DNA from: Bacteroidota bacterium
GTDB lineage: Bacteria; Bacteroidota; Ignavibacteria; Kryptoniales; JAKASW01
Direction: 5' to 3'
Assembly (NCBI GenBank): GCA_021812985.1
Contig: JAKAMG010000004.1
Coordinates: 72,339-136,338, forward strand
Length of the DNA: 64,000 nucleotides
Part shown: positions 42,603 through 51,663 of the stretch, in pieces
How the letters are laid out: each line of letters begins with the position of its first letter
Position numbering within the stretch: position 1 is the stretch's first letter
Notes under the pieces: generated by a model
Databases searched by the model: none
Told to the model about the DNA's origin: nothing
Seen by the model: only the letters and a program-made list of their open reading frames with translations
Program-made: the position numbers and the translations under genes

Positions 42603-42668
42603 TTGCCGAACCTTATGCTGCCGCGGGAACTCGAAATTGCCCGGAGAGAATCGTAAATTGCACCGATC

Positions 42669-43658
42669 ATGAAGACTAATTTTAGATTTGTCGTAATCGG
42701 GACTGGGAATATAAGCAACGCCTACGCGAAGGCGATCAAAAATATACCAGGCGCTGAGATCGTTGGCGCCGTGTCGAGACAGAAACACCATCCGACTTGG
42801 GATGTCCCCGAAGTTGAAGCTTCCCTTTCCGGCATCAGATCCGATTTCGATGCCGTGATCATCTGCACTCCGAACGGGCTGCACCATGAAAGCGCGATCG
42901 AAGCGGCACATATGGGAAAGCACATCCTCTGCGAGAAACCAATCGACATCTCGATCGCTTCCGCGGACGCGATGATAGATGCGTGCAGGAAAGCGGGTGT
43001 GAAGCTGGGTGTCGCGTACCAGCGTAGGATGAGTCCCGACATAGCAGAAGTGAAGAAGCTCATCGACGCCGGCACCTTCGGACGGGTGTTTGCTGCCGAA
43101 CTGACGGTAAACAACTACCGCGACGACGCTTATTATAACAGCAGCAAGTATCGCGGCACAAGATCCATCGACGGCGGCGGACCCTTCATGCAGCAGGCCT
43201 CTCACTACATGGACATATATGCCTGGTACTTCGGCAAACCAGTGAAGGTAGCGAGCATGCACGATACGTTCATACACGATATCGAAGTCGAGGACCACGG
43301 CGCTGCGCTGCTCAGGCATGAGAACGGAATGATAGGCGTGGTCGTGGCATCAACGGCGGCTAAACCCGGCTTTGACGCGAGACTGGAAATCCATGGCGAG
43401 AGCGGAACGGTGGTCCTTGAGAACGACGTCATTGTGAAGTGGGCGGTAGATGGCGTAGAGAACCCTTCACGCCCGCGCGAAATAAAAATCATGAGCGGCG
43501 CGTCGAGCCACACCGTCGCGGACACAGCGCTGCATGAGGCGATCGTCAGGGACTTCATCTCGGCGGTGAGAGAAGACCGGGAACCGGCGGTCACGGGGCA
43601 ATCTGCGAGGCTGGCCACCGAAGTCATTCTCATGATTTATAAGGCGGCTATAGGTTAG
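42669..43658 (+). CDS. Gfo/Idh/MocA family NAD(P)-dependent oxidoreductase
   Basis: The 329-residue protein has the N-terminal dinucleotide fold (FRFVVIGTGNISNAYAKAI), the family signature CEKPIDIS with the catalytic Lys, and the C-terminal sheet domain (GGGPFMQQASHYMDIYAWYFG, with the conserved His). Members oxidise or isomerise sugars and sugar nucleotides. The substrate cannot be told from sequence. It starts soon after the cytochrome terminator and is followed by a gap before the lipoprotein gene, so it may be transcribed alone. Confidence 0.9.
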   Translation: MKTNFRFVVIGTGNISNAYAKAIKNIPGAEIVGAVSRQKHHPTWDVPEVEASLSGIRSDFDAVIICTPNGLHHESAIEAAHMGKHILCEKPIDISIASADAMIDACRKAGVKLGVAYQRRMSPDIAEVKKLIDAGTFGRVFAAELTVNNYRDDAYYNSSKYRGTRSIDGGGPFMQQASHYMDIYAWYFGKPVKVASMHDTFIHDIEVEDHGAALLRHENGMIGVVVASTAAKPGFDARLEIHGESGTVVLENDVIVKWAVDGVENPSRPREIKIMSGASSHTVADTALHEAIVRDFISAVREDREPAVTGQSARLATEVILMIYKAAIG

Positions 43659-43782
43659 ACGAAATTCCGCCCCGATCGCGGAATCCCCTTTCCGCGCATG
43701 CTTGTTTTCCAAGCCCGCCCCTTCTACATTTCTCGACCTAGGTGAGGTTCTATCGGTTACTCAATTGAGAGGAGGAGTGTCT

Positions 43783-44241
43783 ATGAAGTCATCTGGTGTT
43801 CTATTCATTTCGCTGGCCTTATTGGCTGCCGGATGTGCGCCTTTGATGCTGAAACCGGCAGACTTTTCGTGGCCAATCGAGGACGAGGTCAGATCAGACT
43901 CGCAGGGTATGGTCCACGAGGACCGTTATAGCCTTTCATTCAGCATCAAACCTCTGATGTACGCAGAGTTCAAAGATTCGGTGCATGTCGCCGATCGGCC
44001 GATAAGGCTGATACGCGGCATGGAGGGCTACTACTACATGACGGGCCCGAAGTTCAAGAATGTCTATGTATTCACGCAGGCCGAAGGCGGGCTTGCCTTG
44101 AAGAAGACGATCCTGGTTTCGAAGGAGGGTTTGAAGTCCCCGGCATTCAATCAGAGAGCTCCCTACATCGAGCTGATCAACGGTAAGGAGAGGCCAATCT
44201 ACCTTAACATCGACGGTATTCGGAAGGAGGGCTCGAAATGA
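43783..44241 (+). CDS. Small lipoprotein of unknown function
   Basis: The ATG at 43783 is preceded by GGAGGAG; the open frame begins earlier, at 43702. The 152-residue product has a lipobox (LLAAGC, Cys18) and a beta-rich mature part (EDRYSLSFSIKPLMYAEF, GGLALKKTILVSKEGL). I do not recognise the family. Its stop overlaps the start of the next gene (ATGA), so the two form a translationally coupled pair of envelope proteins. Confidence 0.78.
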   Translation: MKSSGVLFISLALLAAGCAPLMLKPADFSWPIEDEVRSDSQGMVHEDRYSLSFSIKPLMYAEFKDSVHVADRPIRLIRGMEGYYYMTGPKFKNVYVFTQAEGGLALKKTILVSKEGLKSPAFNQRAPYIELINGKERPIYLNIDGIRKEGSK

Positions 44242-45521
44242 ACAAGCACGCATTCAGATCACTTAGTCAACTGGCGACTCTTGTGACGGTCCTTCTGTTC
44301 GGCCTAGCTTGCTCTGCCGCGGCTCAGCCAGGATCAGACTACGAGACGGTAAAATCCTTCCAGACAAAGTACAAGGCTATCAAGGAGGCAATAAGACAGG
44401 CGTCGACCGTCCAGCAGTGCGCGGAGATCAGCGCAGATATAGATGAGCTGCAGAAGGAATTCGCGTCCGACACGACGTTACTGAACAAGGCCCTTTATCC
44501 GAACAAGTACGACGACGAGATAGACAACGCGCGCGTCGATTTGCAAATGACCCAGAACAGACTCGGCATAATCGAATCGCAGGTTGCGAGAATAACAGAC
44601 CTAGAAACGCAGGTGCGCGTACTATCCGGAAAGGTGGACAGTCTTTCGGAGCAGAACGACAAGTTGATGGCCTCCCTCGACGCTGTGACAAAGGCGCTCG
44701 AGAGACACAAGGATGTAGTCGATTCCCTGAATCGCATTATCAGCCAGCTGCGAAAGGGAATACGTGAGCGGGACGCTGCCATATTCTCCATGGTGGACAG
44801 CATGTTCACGCAGTACGGTAAGAACGTACAGGAGCTGCCCGAGCAGGAAAGGGCGATGCTGATCGGGAAGATGAGACGCCATAATGCCGTGCAGGCGATC
44901 CGTCAGGCAGCCGAGCAAAACCTGAAGTTCCTCGAAACCACCCAGCTGAGCGGGAAGGATCTCGTCCAAATGCTCGCTGAGCAGCACAAGTTCATGTCGT
45001 ACTGGCAAGGCCTTGGGCCAAAACTCACGAGCCTCTACGTCAACAGGAAAGATCAGAAAGCCCAGATCATTGAAATCGATACGGCAATCAGCCAGTGGGG
45101 ACAGAAGGCGACTTTGGCGTTGTGGGCCGGCTTGTACGGGGAATTCGCTCAGTACAAAGTGCCCGTCGACTCATTCAGGAACGCCGACGAATTTACGACC
45201 TCACTAAGCAATTACTTCGATACACAGGGAGGGGACCTGAAAGCGCCGGCAACGGAAAGGGCGTCGAGACTGAACTACTTCCTGAACAAAGTCTGGAATC
45301 CGAGCGTCAATTCCGAGTGGATCCCCATGCTTCTGGATCGGGGATTAATTTCGCAGGCACAGGATAACCAGATACAGAATAAGCTCAAAGCATGGGAGCA
45401 GGCCACGAAGCCCTCTTACGCGCTTCTGTACGTCGTCATAATAATTATCTTCATCGCGGTGGTAATCTTCTTCGTTATGAAGAACAAGAAGATGGCTCCG
45501 CCATATCCGTCTCAGAATTAG
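44238..45521 (+). CDS. Periplasmic coiled-coil protein with C-terminal membrane anchor
   Basis: The 427-residue protein has a signal peptide (cleavage near residue 30, AAAQ) and a helical N-domain. A long coiled coil spans about residues 85-170 (LETQVRVLSGKVDSLSEQND, ALERHKDVVDSLNRIISQLR), then a further helical domain. A membrane helix at about 395-417 is followed by a basic cytosolic tail (FFVMKNKKM). It would thus be anchored at its C-terminus with a large periplasmic body. No known family is recognised. It is coupled to the lipoprotein upstream and followed by a terminator, so the two genes make a complete operon. A role linking outer and inner membrane is possible. Confidence 0.8.
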   Translation: MNKHAFRSLSQLATLVTVLLFGLACSAAAQPGSDYETVKSFQTKYKAIKEAIRQASTVQQCAEISADIDELQKEFASDTTLLNKALYPNKYDDEIDNARVDLQMTQNRLGIIESQVARITDLETQVRVLSGKVDSLSEQNDKLMASLDAVTKALERHKDVVDSLNRIISQLRKGIRERDAAIFSMVDSMFTQYGKNVQELPEQERAMLIGKMRRHNAVQAIRQAAEQNLKFLETTQLSGKDLVQMLAEQHKFMSYWQGLGPKLTSLYVNRKDQKAQIIEIDTAISQWGQKATLALWAGLYGEFAQYKVPVDSFRNADEFTTSLSNYFDTQGGDLKAPATERASRLNYFLNKVWNPSVNSEWIPMLLDRGLISQAQDNQIQNKLKAWEQATKPSYALLYVVIIIIFIAVVIFFVMKNKKMAPPYPSQN

Positions 45522-45551
45522 GCGGATAGGAATACACCGACTGGAAATATG

Positions 45552-45585
45552 AGAAGCGGCGGAGATAGCTCCGCCGCTTCTTTTT
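45552..45585 (+). terminator. Intrinsic terminator of the lipoprotein/coiled-coil operon
   Basis: AGAAGCGGCGGA (45552-45563) and TCCGCCGCTTCT (45570-45581) form a 12-bp stem with a 6-base loop followed by TTTT. It could also serve the converging aldo/keto reductase gene, though the minus-strand tail is less T-rich. Confidence 0.9.
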
Positions 45586-45613
45586 CAAGATCGTCAATGG
45601 CACAGTGCGGCCT

Positions 45614-46600
45614 CTATAGATTAACCGCTTTCATCATCTCGTCGGTGTAACGGGCACCGGCAGCAACTCCTGGCGGTGCTATTTCCGATATCCGCGCCAA
45701 ATCTTCCGGCGACAAATTTATCTGCAGGGTAGCGACGTTTTCTTCGAGATATTTTCTGCGCTTCGTTCCCGGAATGGGGATGATGTCCGTCCCCTGAGCA
45801 AGTACCCACGCGAGCGCGAGCTGGCTCGCGGTGCATCGCTTCTCCGAGGCCAGTCCCTCCAGTTGTCCTACGAACGCCAGGTTCTTCTTGAAATTCTCTC
45901 CCTGGAAACGCGGGTTGTTTTTTCTGAAATCCTTCTCGTCGAAACCGGAAGTGTCCTTCAGCTTTCCCGTAAGAAATCCGCGGCCGAGCGGACTGAAGGG
46001 AACGAATCCTATTCCGAGCTCGCGGCATGTGGGAAGTATCTCCTTCTCCACATCGCGCGTCCAGAGCGAGTATTCGCTCTGCAGCGCTGTCACCTTGTGG
46101 ACCTTGCTGGCACGTCTCAGCGTCTTCGGTGATGCCTCGGACATTCCGATGTACCGTATTTTCCCCTCTTCAACGAGGCGCGACATTGCACCGATCGTCT
46201 CCTCAATTGGCGTGTTTGGGTCAACCCGATGCTGGTAGTACAGGTCGATTGTATCTATACCGAGCCTCCGGAGACTCGATTCACAAGCCTGCCGGACATA
46301 CTCCGGCCTGCCGTTTATCTCAAGGTTCTTTCCGTCAGCAGCCCTGACGTTTCCGAACTTTGTGGCGATTACAACCTTGTCCCTGTAGGGTCTCAACGCC
46401 TTTCCGACGAGAAGCTCGTTTGCCCCGATGCCGTACACGTCGGCGGTGTCAAAGAAAGTCACGCCTAGATCAATCGCTCGATGTATCGTCGCGATCGACT
46501 CTTCGTCGTTTCCCTGTCCGTAAGACTGCGACATACCCATGCAACCAAGGCCCATCGCGGACACTTTCAATCCGCTTCTTCCTAATTCATGATATTCCAT
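45614..46600 (-). CDS. Aldo/keto reductase (first of three)
   Basis: A 328-residue NADPH-dependent reductase of aldehydes and ketones. The catalytic tetrad is complete: Asp51 and Tyr56 (DTADVYG), Lys81 (IATKFG) and His124 (YYQHRVDP). [14 protein letters not shown] supplies the NADP-binding loop. It is closely similar to the gene at 47537-48526, with the same positions for all four catalytic residues, so these are recent paralogues. It lies at the end of the minus-strand redox cluster. Confidence 0.92.
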   Translation of the reverse strand: MEYHELGRSGLKVSAMGLGCMGMSQSYGQGNDEESIATIHRAIDLGVTFFDTADVYGIGANELLVGKALRPYRDKVVIATKFGNVRAADGKNLEINGRPEYVRQACESSLRRLGIDTIDLYYQHRVDPNTPIEETIGAMSRLVEEGKIRYIGMSEASPKTLRRASKVHKVTALQSEYSLWTRDVEKEILPTCRELGIGFVPFSPLGRGFLTGKLKDTSGFDEKDFRKNNPRFQGENFKKNLAFVGQLEGLASEKRCTASQLALAWVLAQGTDIIPIPGTKRRKYLEENVATLQINLSPEDLARISEIAPPGVAAGARYTDEMMKAVNL

Positions 46601-46697
46601 TTTCTCTCCTGATAAATTGTTCCTGAGCTACATAAATTCTCAAAATCAGACTCCGGGCAATTTCAGATTCCACAATCGGTTTTGATTCCCGGCTTAA

Positions 46698-47441
46698 TCA
46701 GAACGTATGATACAGACCAATGTAGTAAGCGAAGTGTTTGTAGGAAGTAATCCCGTTTCCAGCGTCGCCCGAAAACAGGACCTCATAATCCTTTGCGACA
46801 GGCACGCTTCCTCCTACGTGAATACCGGTGTAGCCGGACGCATCGACCGTCGAAGCGGTCTGGTGAAAGACTTCAGCGCCTAAATAGAGTGCATCGCTGA
46901 AATCGTACTGTACCAGCAAGCCTGTGAAATTCCAGTTCTTGTTGTCGGGTCCGGGGTTCACCCAGTATCCGTCTCCGCCGTAGACTGTCCAGTTGCCGAA
47001 ATCCTTCTGTAACCATACCGGAAGATAGACCTGGGCCTTGCCGTTGCCGAGTCCTCTCGCGGCGTTTCCGGTCGGGATCTCGACAAGAGGAAACACGCCG
47101 ATGTCCGGAACTGAGCCCGTCTGCTCGACCAAGCGGTACTTCACGCCGACCTCCGTATCGCCATAGCCGGCGTACGAAACTCCGCCCCTCGGGATATCAA
47201 ACGCCAGCGGGAAGACAACATGGAACTGTGTGTTGTGAAAGACGCCGTAGTTGAACTCGACGGCAGGACCCACTCCGCTCGTTCCCGTGCCATCTGCAAT
47301 GCCGGTGGAAAACAGGTACAGCTCGCCGTGCATATACGGAACAGGTATGGGATCGTCGGTCCTGAACGGTGGACCTGCATAAGAGACGGCAGCAGCAGCC
47401 ATCAGACCCATGACAATGATTAGTATTTCCCTGCAGGACAT
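46698..47441 (-). CDS. Outer-membrane beta-barrel protein
   Basis: From the ATG at 47441 the product has 247 residues; a TTG at 47465 is an alternative start. A signal peptide (to about residue 21, AVSYA) precedes repeated amphipathic strands, such as FHVVFPLAFDIPRGG, DTEVGVKYRLVEQTG, YLPVWLQKDFGNWTVYGG and ending FAYYIGLYHTF. This resembles the transporter-like or phenol-degradation MetA-type outer-membrane family. The function is not known. It sits between two paralogous aldo/keto reductases, which makes the gene order odd. Confidence 0.78.
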   Translation of the reverse strand: MSCREILIIVMGLMAAAAVSYAGPPFRTDDPIPVPYMHGELYLFSTGIADGTGTSGVGPAVEFNYGVFHNTQFHVVFPLAFDIPRGGVSYAGYGDTEVGVKYRLVEQTGSVPDIGVFPLVEIPTGNAARGLGNGKAQVYLPVWLQKDFGNWTVYGGDGYWVNPGPDNKNWNFTGLLVQYDFSDALYLGAEVFHQTASTVDASGYTGIHVGGSVPVAKDYEVLFSGDAGNGITSYKHFAYYIGLYHTF

Positions 47442-47536
47442 AGTTCTTATGAAGTCGAAAGGCAAATGTCAGCAGCCGGGACCATAAGCTTGAGATTCAG
47501 ACTGTCTGACGTTCGGCTCTCGCTCGTGAGTTTGGT

Positions 47537-48526
47537 TCAAATGTTAACCGATTTCATCGCGGCCTCGGGGTAGCGCAGACCCGCGGCTACTCCGGGAGGG
47601 GCAACCCTGTCCAGTCTCTTAAGGTCATCGGCGGATAACTTTATGTTGACCGCCGCAGCATTTTCCTCGAGGTACTTCACCTTCTTCGTGCCTGGAATGG
47701 GAGCAATGTCGTTCCCCTGCGCAAGCACCCATGCAAGAGCGAGCTGCGCCGGCGTGCACTTCTTTTCGCCCGCAATCTTCTCAATTTCCGAAACGAGCCT
47801 GAGATTCTTCTCCATGTTGTCTCCCATGAAGCGCGGGTTGTTGCGCCTGAAGTCAGACTTATCAAGGACGTCAATTTTCTTTATCGCGCCCGTGAGGAAA
47901 CCGCGGCCGAGCGGGCTGTAGGGCACAAATCCTACTCCGAGCTCGCGGCATGTCTTGAGTATTTCACCTTCGACGTCGCGGGTCCAAAGTGAGTACTCCG
48001 TTTGAAGCGCGGAAATCGGATGCACCTTGTTCGCCCTTCTCAGCGTGGACGCGGACGCTTCGGACATTCCTAGATACTTGACCTTCCCCTCCTCGACAAG
48101 TTTCGCCATCGCGCCGATTGTTTCCTCTATAGGCGTGTTCGGATCGACACGATGCTGGTAGTAGAGATCTATCGTCTCGATGCCGAGGCGTTTCAGACTA
48201 GCTTCACAGGCCTTTCTGACATAATCGGGTTTGCCGCTTATTCCAAGCCTCTCGCCGTTCGGACCGCGGACGTTTCCAAACTTTGTCGCAATGACAACCT
48301 TGTCACGGTAAGGCCTCAGTGCCTTTCCGACCAGCTCTTCATTTACAAAAGGGCCGTACATGTCCGCCGTGTCAAAAAAGGTAATACCGAGCTCGATCGC
48401 CCTGTGGATCGTTCTGATCGATTCCTCGTCGTTGAGGGGTCCGTAAAATTCAGACATTCCCATGCAACCGAGACCGAGTGCCGATACCGTCAGTCCTGAT
48501 TTGCCAAGTTGTCTTTGTTCCATTTC
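47537..48526 (-). CDS. Aldo/keto reductase (second of three)
   Basis: I use the ATG at 48526 ([10 protein letters not shown]) with GGAG about 9 bases ahead, giving 329 residues; upstream sequence to 48562 is not conserved. Tetrad Asp51, Tyr56, Lys81 and His124 are all present, and [13 protein letters not shown] is the NADP-binding part. It matches the reductase at 45614-46600 without gaps over at least the first 124 residues. It starts 16 bases after the SDR stop, so it is in the same operon as SDR and reductase three. Confidence 0.92.
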   Translation of the reverse strand, partial: EMEQRQLGKSGLTVSALGLGCMGMSEFYGPLNDEESIRTIHRAIELGITFFDTADMYGPFVNEELVGKALRPYRDKVVIATKFGNVRGPNGERLGISGKPDYVRKACEASLKRLGIETIDLYYQHRVDPNTPIEETIGAMAKLVEEGKVKYLGMSEASASTLRRANKVHPISALQTEYSLWTRDVEGEILKTCRELGVGFVPYSPLGRGFLTGAIKKIDVLDKSDFRRNNPRFMGDNMEKNLRLVSEIEKIAGEKKCTPAQLALAWVLAQGNDIAPIPGTKKVKYLEENAAAVNIKLSADDLKRLDRVAPPGVAAGLRYPEAAMKSVNI

Positions 48527-48542
48527 GATTTCTCCTTCGAGT

Positions 48543-49277
48543 TTATTTCCTGTTCCATTCAATAGCTATGAATCTCTGTCCGTTCACATGGGCCGATTCG
48601 TCAGAAGCGAGGAAAACGGCAGGCGGACCCATGACTGCCGGGTCTATGAGTTTTGCCCTCATTGATTCCGGGAGCGTGTCCGGAATCATCCCCGTGTCCG
48701 TTGCTCCGCCGGGAAGAAGGACGTTCAGAGTCACGCCGGTTCCCTCGAGTTCCCGCGACCATATCGTGCTCATCGATTCGAGAGCGGCTTTCGATGGACC
48801 GTACGGTGAGAATCCGCTGCGTTTCATCGTTTCATAATTCATTGATATGTTTATGATTCTCCCGAAACCGCGGCTTATCATGTGGGGCACAACCTCTCGA
48901 GTCATGAGAAACACGCCGATAACATTCGTGTCGATGACCATGCGCCACACATCCGGGTCAGCTTCCCAGAAAGGTCTCGGGTCTGTCATGAAGTTCGGAT
49001 TGACGAATTTCATTCCGCGCCCCGCATTGTTGACCAGGACGTCGATGCTACCGAACCGGGAGAGAACCGAGTCTGCAAGCGTTCTGACATCATCCCTCTT
49101 CGAAACGTCGGCCTGGAATGCCGTCGCTCCGATTTCGGAGGCGACCGATTCGATCTCTCTTCTCTCGCGCGCGGCAGTGACTATTACATTAGCCCCCTCG
49201 CGTACGAAAGCGGCGGCAATCGCTTTGCCAATGCCTCGCCCGCCTCCGGTAACGATCGCAACCTTACCTCTCAGCAT
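48543..49277 (-). CDS. Short-chain dehydrogenase/reductase
   Basis: The 244-residue protein begins at the ATG at 49277 ([12 protein letters not shown]), where the family fold starts. The upstream open sequence to 49394 lacks homology. TGGGRGIG (10-17) binds the nucleotide, NNAGRG is the structural motif, ISMNYE supplies the Ser region, and YGPSK gives the catalytic Tyr and Lys. The C-terminus ([14 protein letters not shown]-like ending, [16 protein letters not shown]) is typical. The substrate is unknown. It lies between two aldo/keto reductases, separated by under 40 bp from each. Confidence 0.9.
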   Translation of the reverse strand: MLRGKVAIVTGGGRGIGKAIAAAFVREGANVIVTAARERREIESVASEIGATAFQADVSKRDDVRTLADSVLSRFGSIDVLVNNAGRGMKFVNPNFMTDPRPFWEADPDVWRMVIDTNVIGVFLMTREVVPHMISRGFGRIINISMNYETMKRSGFSPYGPSKAALESMSTIWSRELEGTGVTLNVLLPGGATDTGMIPDTLPESMRAKLIDPAVMGPPAVFLASDESAHVNGQRFIAIEWNRK

Positions 49278-49314
49278 TACAGTGTCCCTTCTCTCTCCGA
49301 CGGCCGGCCTACTT

Positions 49315-50325
49315 TTATCTGTCCTGCGAAAGTCTCTCGAGCATCCAGTAAGGATACGCTCTCGGCGGCTTGCTGAGCTGGTCGAGCCTCGCAACCTCTT
49401 CGCCGGTCATCTCCCAGTTCACGGCGTTGACATTGTCGGCCAGCTGCTCCTTGTTCCTCGCACCGATGATCACGGAAGTGACGCCGGGCTTCCTGAGGAG
49501 GTAGTTGAGTGCCGACTGTGATATTGTGGCATTATGGTTATGAGCTGTCTTCTCGAGCTCGTCGATTATATCGAATCCCTTTTCCTCGTCGAACTGGAGG
49601 AACTGGTTCGTCGGGTCGCTCCTTCGTGCCGCTTCCGGCCTTGGTTTTCCCCTCCTGTACTTTCCGGTTAGAAAACCCCCGCCCAACGGGCTCCAGGGAA
49701 GTATCCCCAATTTCTGATCGAGACAAAGTGGTACAAGCTCATTCTCCAAGTCTCGCGCGATGAGGGAGTAGAGCGCCTGTAGTGTGACGAACTTCTCGAG
49801 GCTTTGTTTGTCGGATATGGCGAGGGCCTTCATCAGCTGCCAGCCGGTGAAATTTGAAACACCGATGTACCTCACCTTCCCGTCTTTCACGAGATCATTG
49901 AGGGCCCTGAGTGTTTCTTCCAGCGGCGTCATCGGATCGAAGCTGTGTACCTGGTATAGGTCTATGTAATCCGTGCCGAGCCGCTTCAGGCTGGCATCGC
50001 ACGAGTCGATGATGTGCTTCCGCGAAAGTCCGACATCGTTCGGGCCGAGCCCGACGCGGCCCCTGACCTTCGTGGCAAGGACAATATCCTTGCGCTTGCT
50101 TCCAAGAGCCTTCCCGAGTATTTGTTCCGACAACCCTTCTGAATAGACATCGGCAGTATCGAAGAAATTAATTCCGCTGTCTATGGCCAGGTCCACAAGT
50201 TCGTCGGCTTCTTTCTGCTGGACCTGCCCGATGCCGGTCCAATAACCTTTGCCTCCGAACGTCATCGCGCCAAAGCATAATTCGGATACTCTGACTCCAC
50301 TGTTTCCAAGAAATCGTGTCTTCAT
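49315..50325 (-). CDS. Aldo/keto reductase (third of three)
   Basis: A 336-residue reductase with DTADVYSEG (Asp and Tyr), LATKVRG (Lys) and YQVHSFDP (His). It differs clearly from the other two in length and in ligand loops (FGGKGYWTGIGQVQQKE), so it is an older relative and not part of the recent duplication. It precedes the SDR gene in the same direction. Candidate substrates are aldehydes produced by stress or by aromatic breakdown. Confidence 0.92.
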   Translation of the reverse strand: MKTRFLGNSGVRVSELCFGAMTFGGKGYWTGIGQVQQKEADELVDLAIDSGINFFDTADVYSEGLSEQILGKALGSKRKDIVLATKVRGRVGLGPNDVGLSRKHIIDSCDASLKRLGTDYIDLYQVHSFDPMTPLEETLRALNDLVKDGKVRYIGVSNFTGWQLMKALAISDKQSLEKFVTLQALYSLIARDLENELVPLCLDQKLGILPWSPLGGGFLTGKYRRGKPRPEAARRSDPTNQFLQFDEEKGFDIIDELEKTAHNHNATISQSALNYLLRKPGVTSVIIGARNKEQLADNVNAVNWEMTGEEVARLDQLSKPPRAYPYWMLERLSQDR

Positions 50326-50468
50326 TCTTGCATGTCCTTTTCTCTTTTAGGGGGCAATGGCCGGGACACTAAGCATCGGTCGGCTGGATACCCGCCGCAA
50401 GGCGGAACCGATGGCCGTCCACCGTCCCGTGAAGCCTTTTACCATTTTACCTCTCGCCTAAGGTACTC

Positions 50469-51536
50469 TCACTTAGGTTTTGCTCTCAGGTACTGGTTCG
50501 GATACTGCGGGTCGTCGCCGAGTGACTTTGCCGCGTGAAGGGGAAAATAAGGATCCCGGAGAAACTCGCGGGCGGCAAAAATCGCGTCCGCCTGACCGGT
50601 CACGAGTATGTTCTCTGCCTGTGCCGCATCGGTGATCATGCCAATTGCACCTGTCATAATCCCGGCCTGTTTCCTTATCTCCTCCGCAAACTTGACCTGA
50701 TAGCCGGGGGCGATCGGTATTCTTACACCCGGCACAAGTCCGCCCGTCGAGCTGTCTATCAGATCGATTTCCAGCTTCTTAAGCTCCTTAGCCAACTCCA
50801 CAGACTGCTGCAGGTCCCATCCCCCCTCTGTCCAGTCAGTAGCGGAGATTCGGACGAAAACCGGAAGACTCTCGGGCCACACCTTTCTGACTTCAAGCGC
50901 CACCTCAAGAGGAAGCCTCATCCTGTTTTTAAGTTCACCGCCGTATTCGTCGGTCCTCTTATTAGTGAGAGGCGAGAGGAACTCGTGCAGAAGATAACCA
51001 TGAGCCATGTGTATTTCTGCGACCTGGAAACCTGCCTCTAAACTTCGCCGGGCAGCCGCGGAAAATTGTTCTACCACAGTCTTGATGTCAGAGAGGTTCA
51101 TTTCTCTCGGCTGGGGATAGTTGTCCGAAAACTTCAACGGACTCGGGGCGATGACTTCCCATCCCCCTTCATCTTTCATTACTTCCCCGTCTCCTGTCCA
51201 CGGCACTTTCGTCGATGCCTTCCTCCCGGCGTGGGCGAGCTGTATGCCGGGTATCGAACCCTGCGACTTGACGAAGTTGGTTATTCTTCTGAACGCATCT
51301 ACCTGCGTGTCGTTCCAGATTCCCAGATCGGCCGGTGATATGCGACCTTCCGGCGAGACCCCAGTTGCCTCCGTGACAACGAGCCCCGCCCCGCCAACGG
51401 CTCGGCTCCCCAGATGTACGAGATGCCAGTCGTTCGGTACTCCGTCCTTCGCCGAGTACTGACACATCGGCGAGACAAAGATTCTGTTTCTAAATTCGAG
51501 CTCTCTGATTTTGATAGGTGAGAATAGTTTACTCAT
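50469..51536 (-). CDS. Old Yellow Enzyme family NADH:flavin oxidoreductase (YqjM/NamA type)
   Basis: A 355-residue FMN enzyme reducing activated C=C bonds. The OYE core is seen in FVSPMCQYS (Cys25 and Tyr27, the Cys that tunes the flavin in YqjM), HLGSRAVGGAGLVVTEATGV, IQLAHAGRKAS, EIHMAHGYLLHEFLSP with the His pair, and AREFLRDPYFPLH. Length and Cys place it in the thermophilic-like/YqjM subgroup. It probably detoxifies quinones, enones or nitro compounds. A 12-bp palindrome precedes its start. Confidence 0.93.
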   Translation of the reverse strand: MSKLFSPIKIRELEFRNRIFVSPMCQYSAKDGVPNDWHLVHLGSRAVGGAGLVVTEATGVSPEGRISPADLGIWNDTQVDAFRRITNFVKSQGSIPGIQLAHAGRKASTKVPWTGDGEVMKDEGGWEVIAPSPLKFSDNYPQPREMNLSDIKTVVEQFSAAARRSLEAGFQVAEIHMAHGYLLHEFLSPLTNKRTDEYGGELKNRMRLPLEVALEVRKVWPESLPVFVRISATDWTEGGWDLQQSVELAKELKKLEIDLIDSSTGGLVPGVRIPIAPGYQVKFAEEIRKQAGIMTGAIGMITDAAQAENILVTGQADAIFAAREFLRDPYFPLHAAKSLGDDPQYPNQYLRAKPK

Positions 51537-51541
51537 TGCTT

Positions 51542-51590
51542 AGGATTAATCCTTTAGTTGGTTAAAGGGTAAACGGCTAATAGGTTAAAG
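51542..51590 (-). promoter_or_regulatory. Palindrome and direct repeats upstream of the Old Yellow Enzyme gene
   Basis: AGGATTAATCCT (51542-51553) is a perfect 12-bp palindrome ending 5 bases from the start codon. GGTTAAAG occurs at 51560-51567 and 51583-51590, 23 bp apart, about two helical turns. This arrangement fits an operator, but no regulator is identified. The palindrome contains the AGGA of a potential ribosome site. Confidence 0.35.
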
Positions 51591-51663
51591 AAGTGACAGG
51601 GAACATTTCTTCAAGTTAGTTCGTGTTCACGTTTCGCCTCTTAGCCGCTCTGTCTTTTGGCCT

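Noticed and set aside
42291-43319. 342-codon minus-strand open frame
   Set aside because: It lies antisense to the cytochrome and the clearly recognisable Gfo/Idh oxidoreductase; composition is that of a reverse-strand shadow.
50392-50405. CCGCC-GCAA-GGCGG tetraloop hairpin
   Set aside because: Only a 5-bp stem with no T tract on either strand, so too weak to call a terminator.
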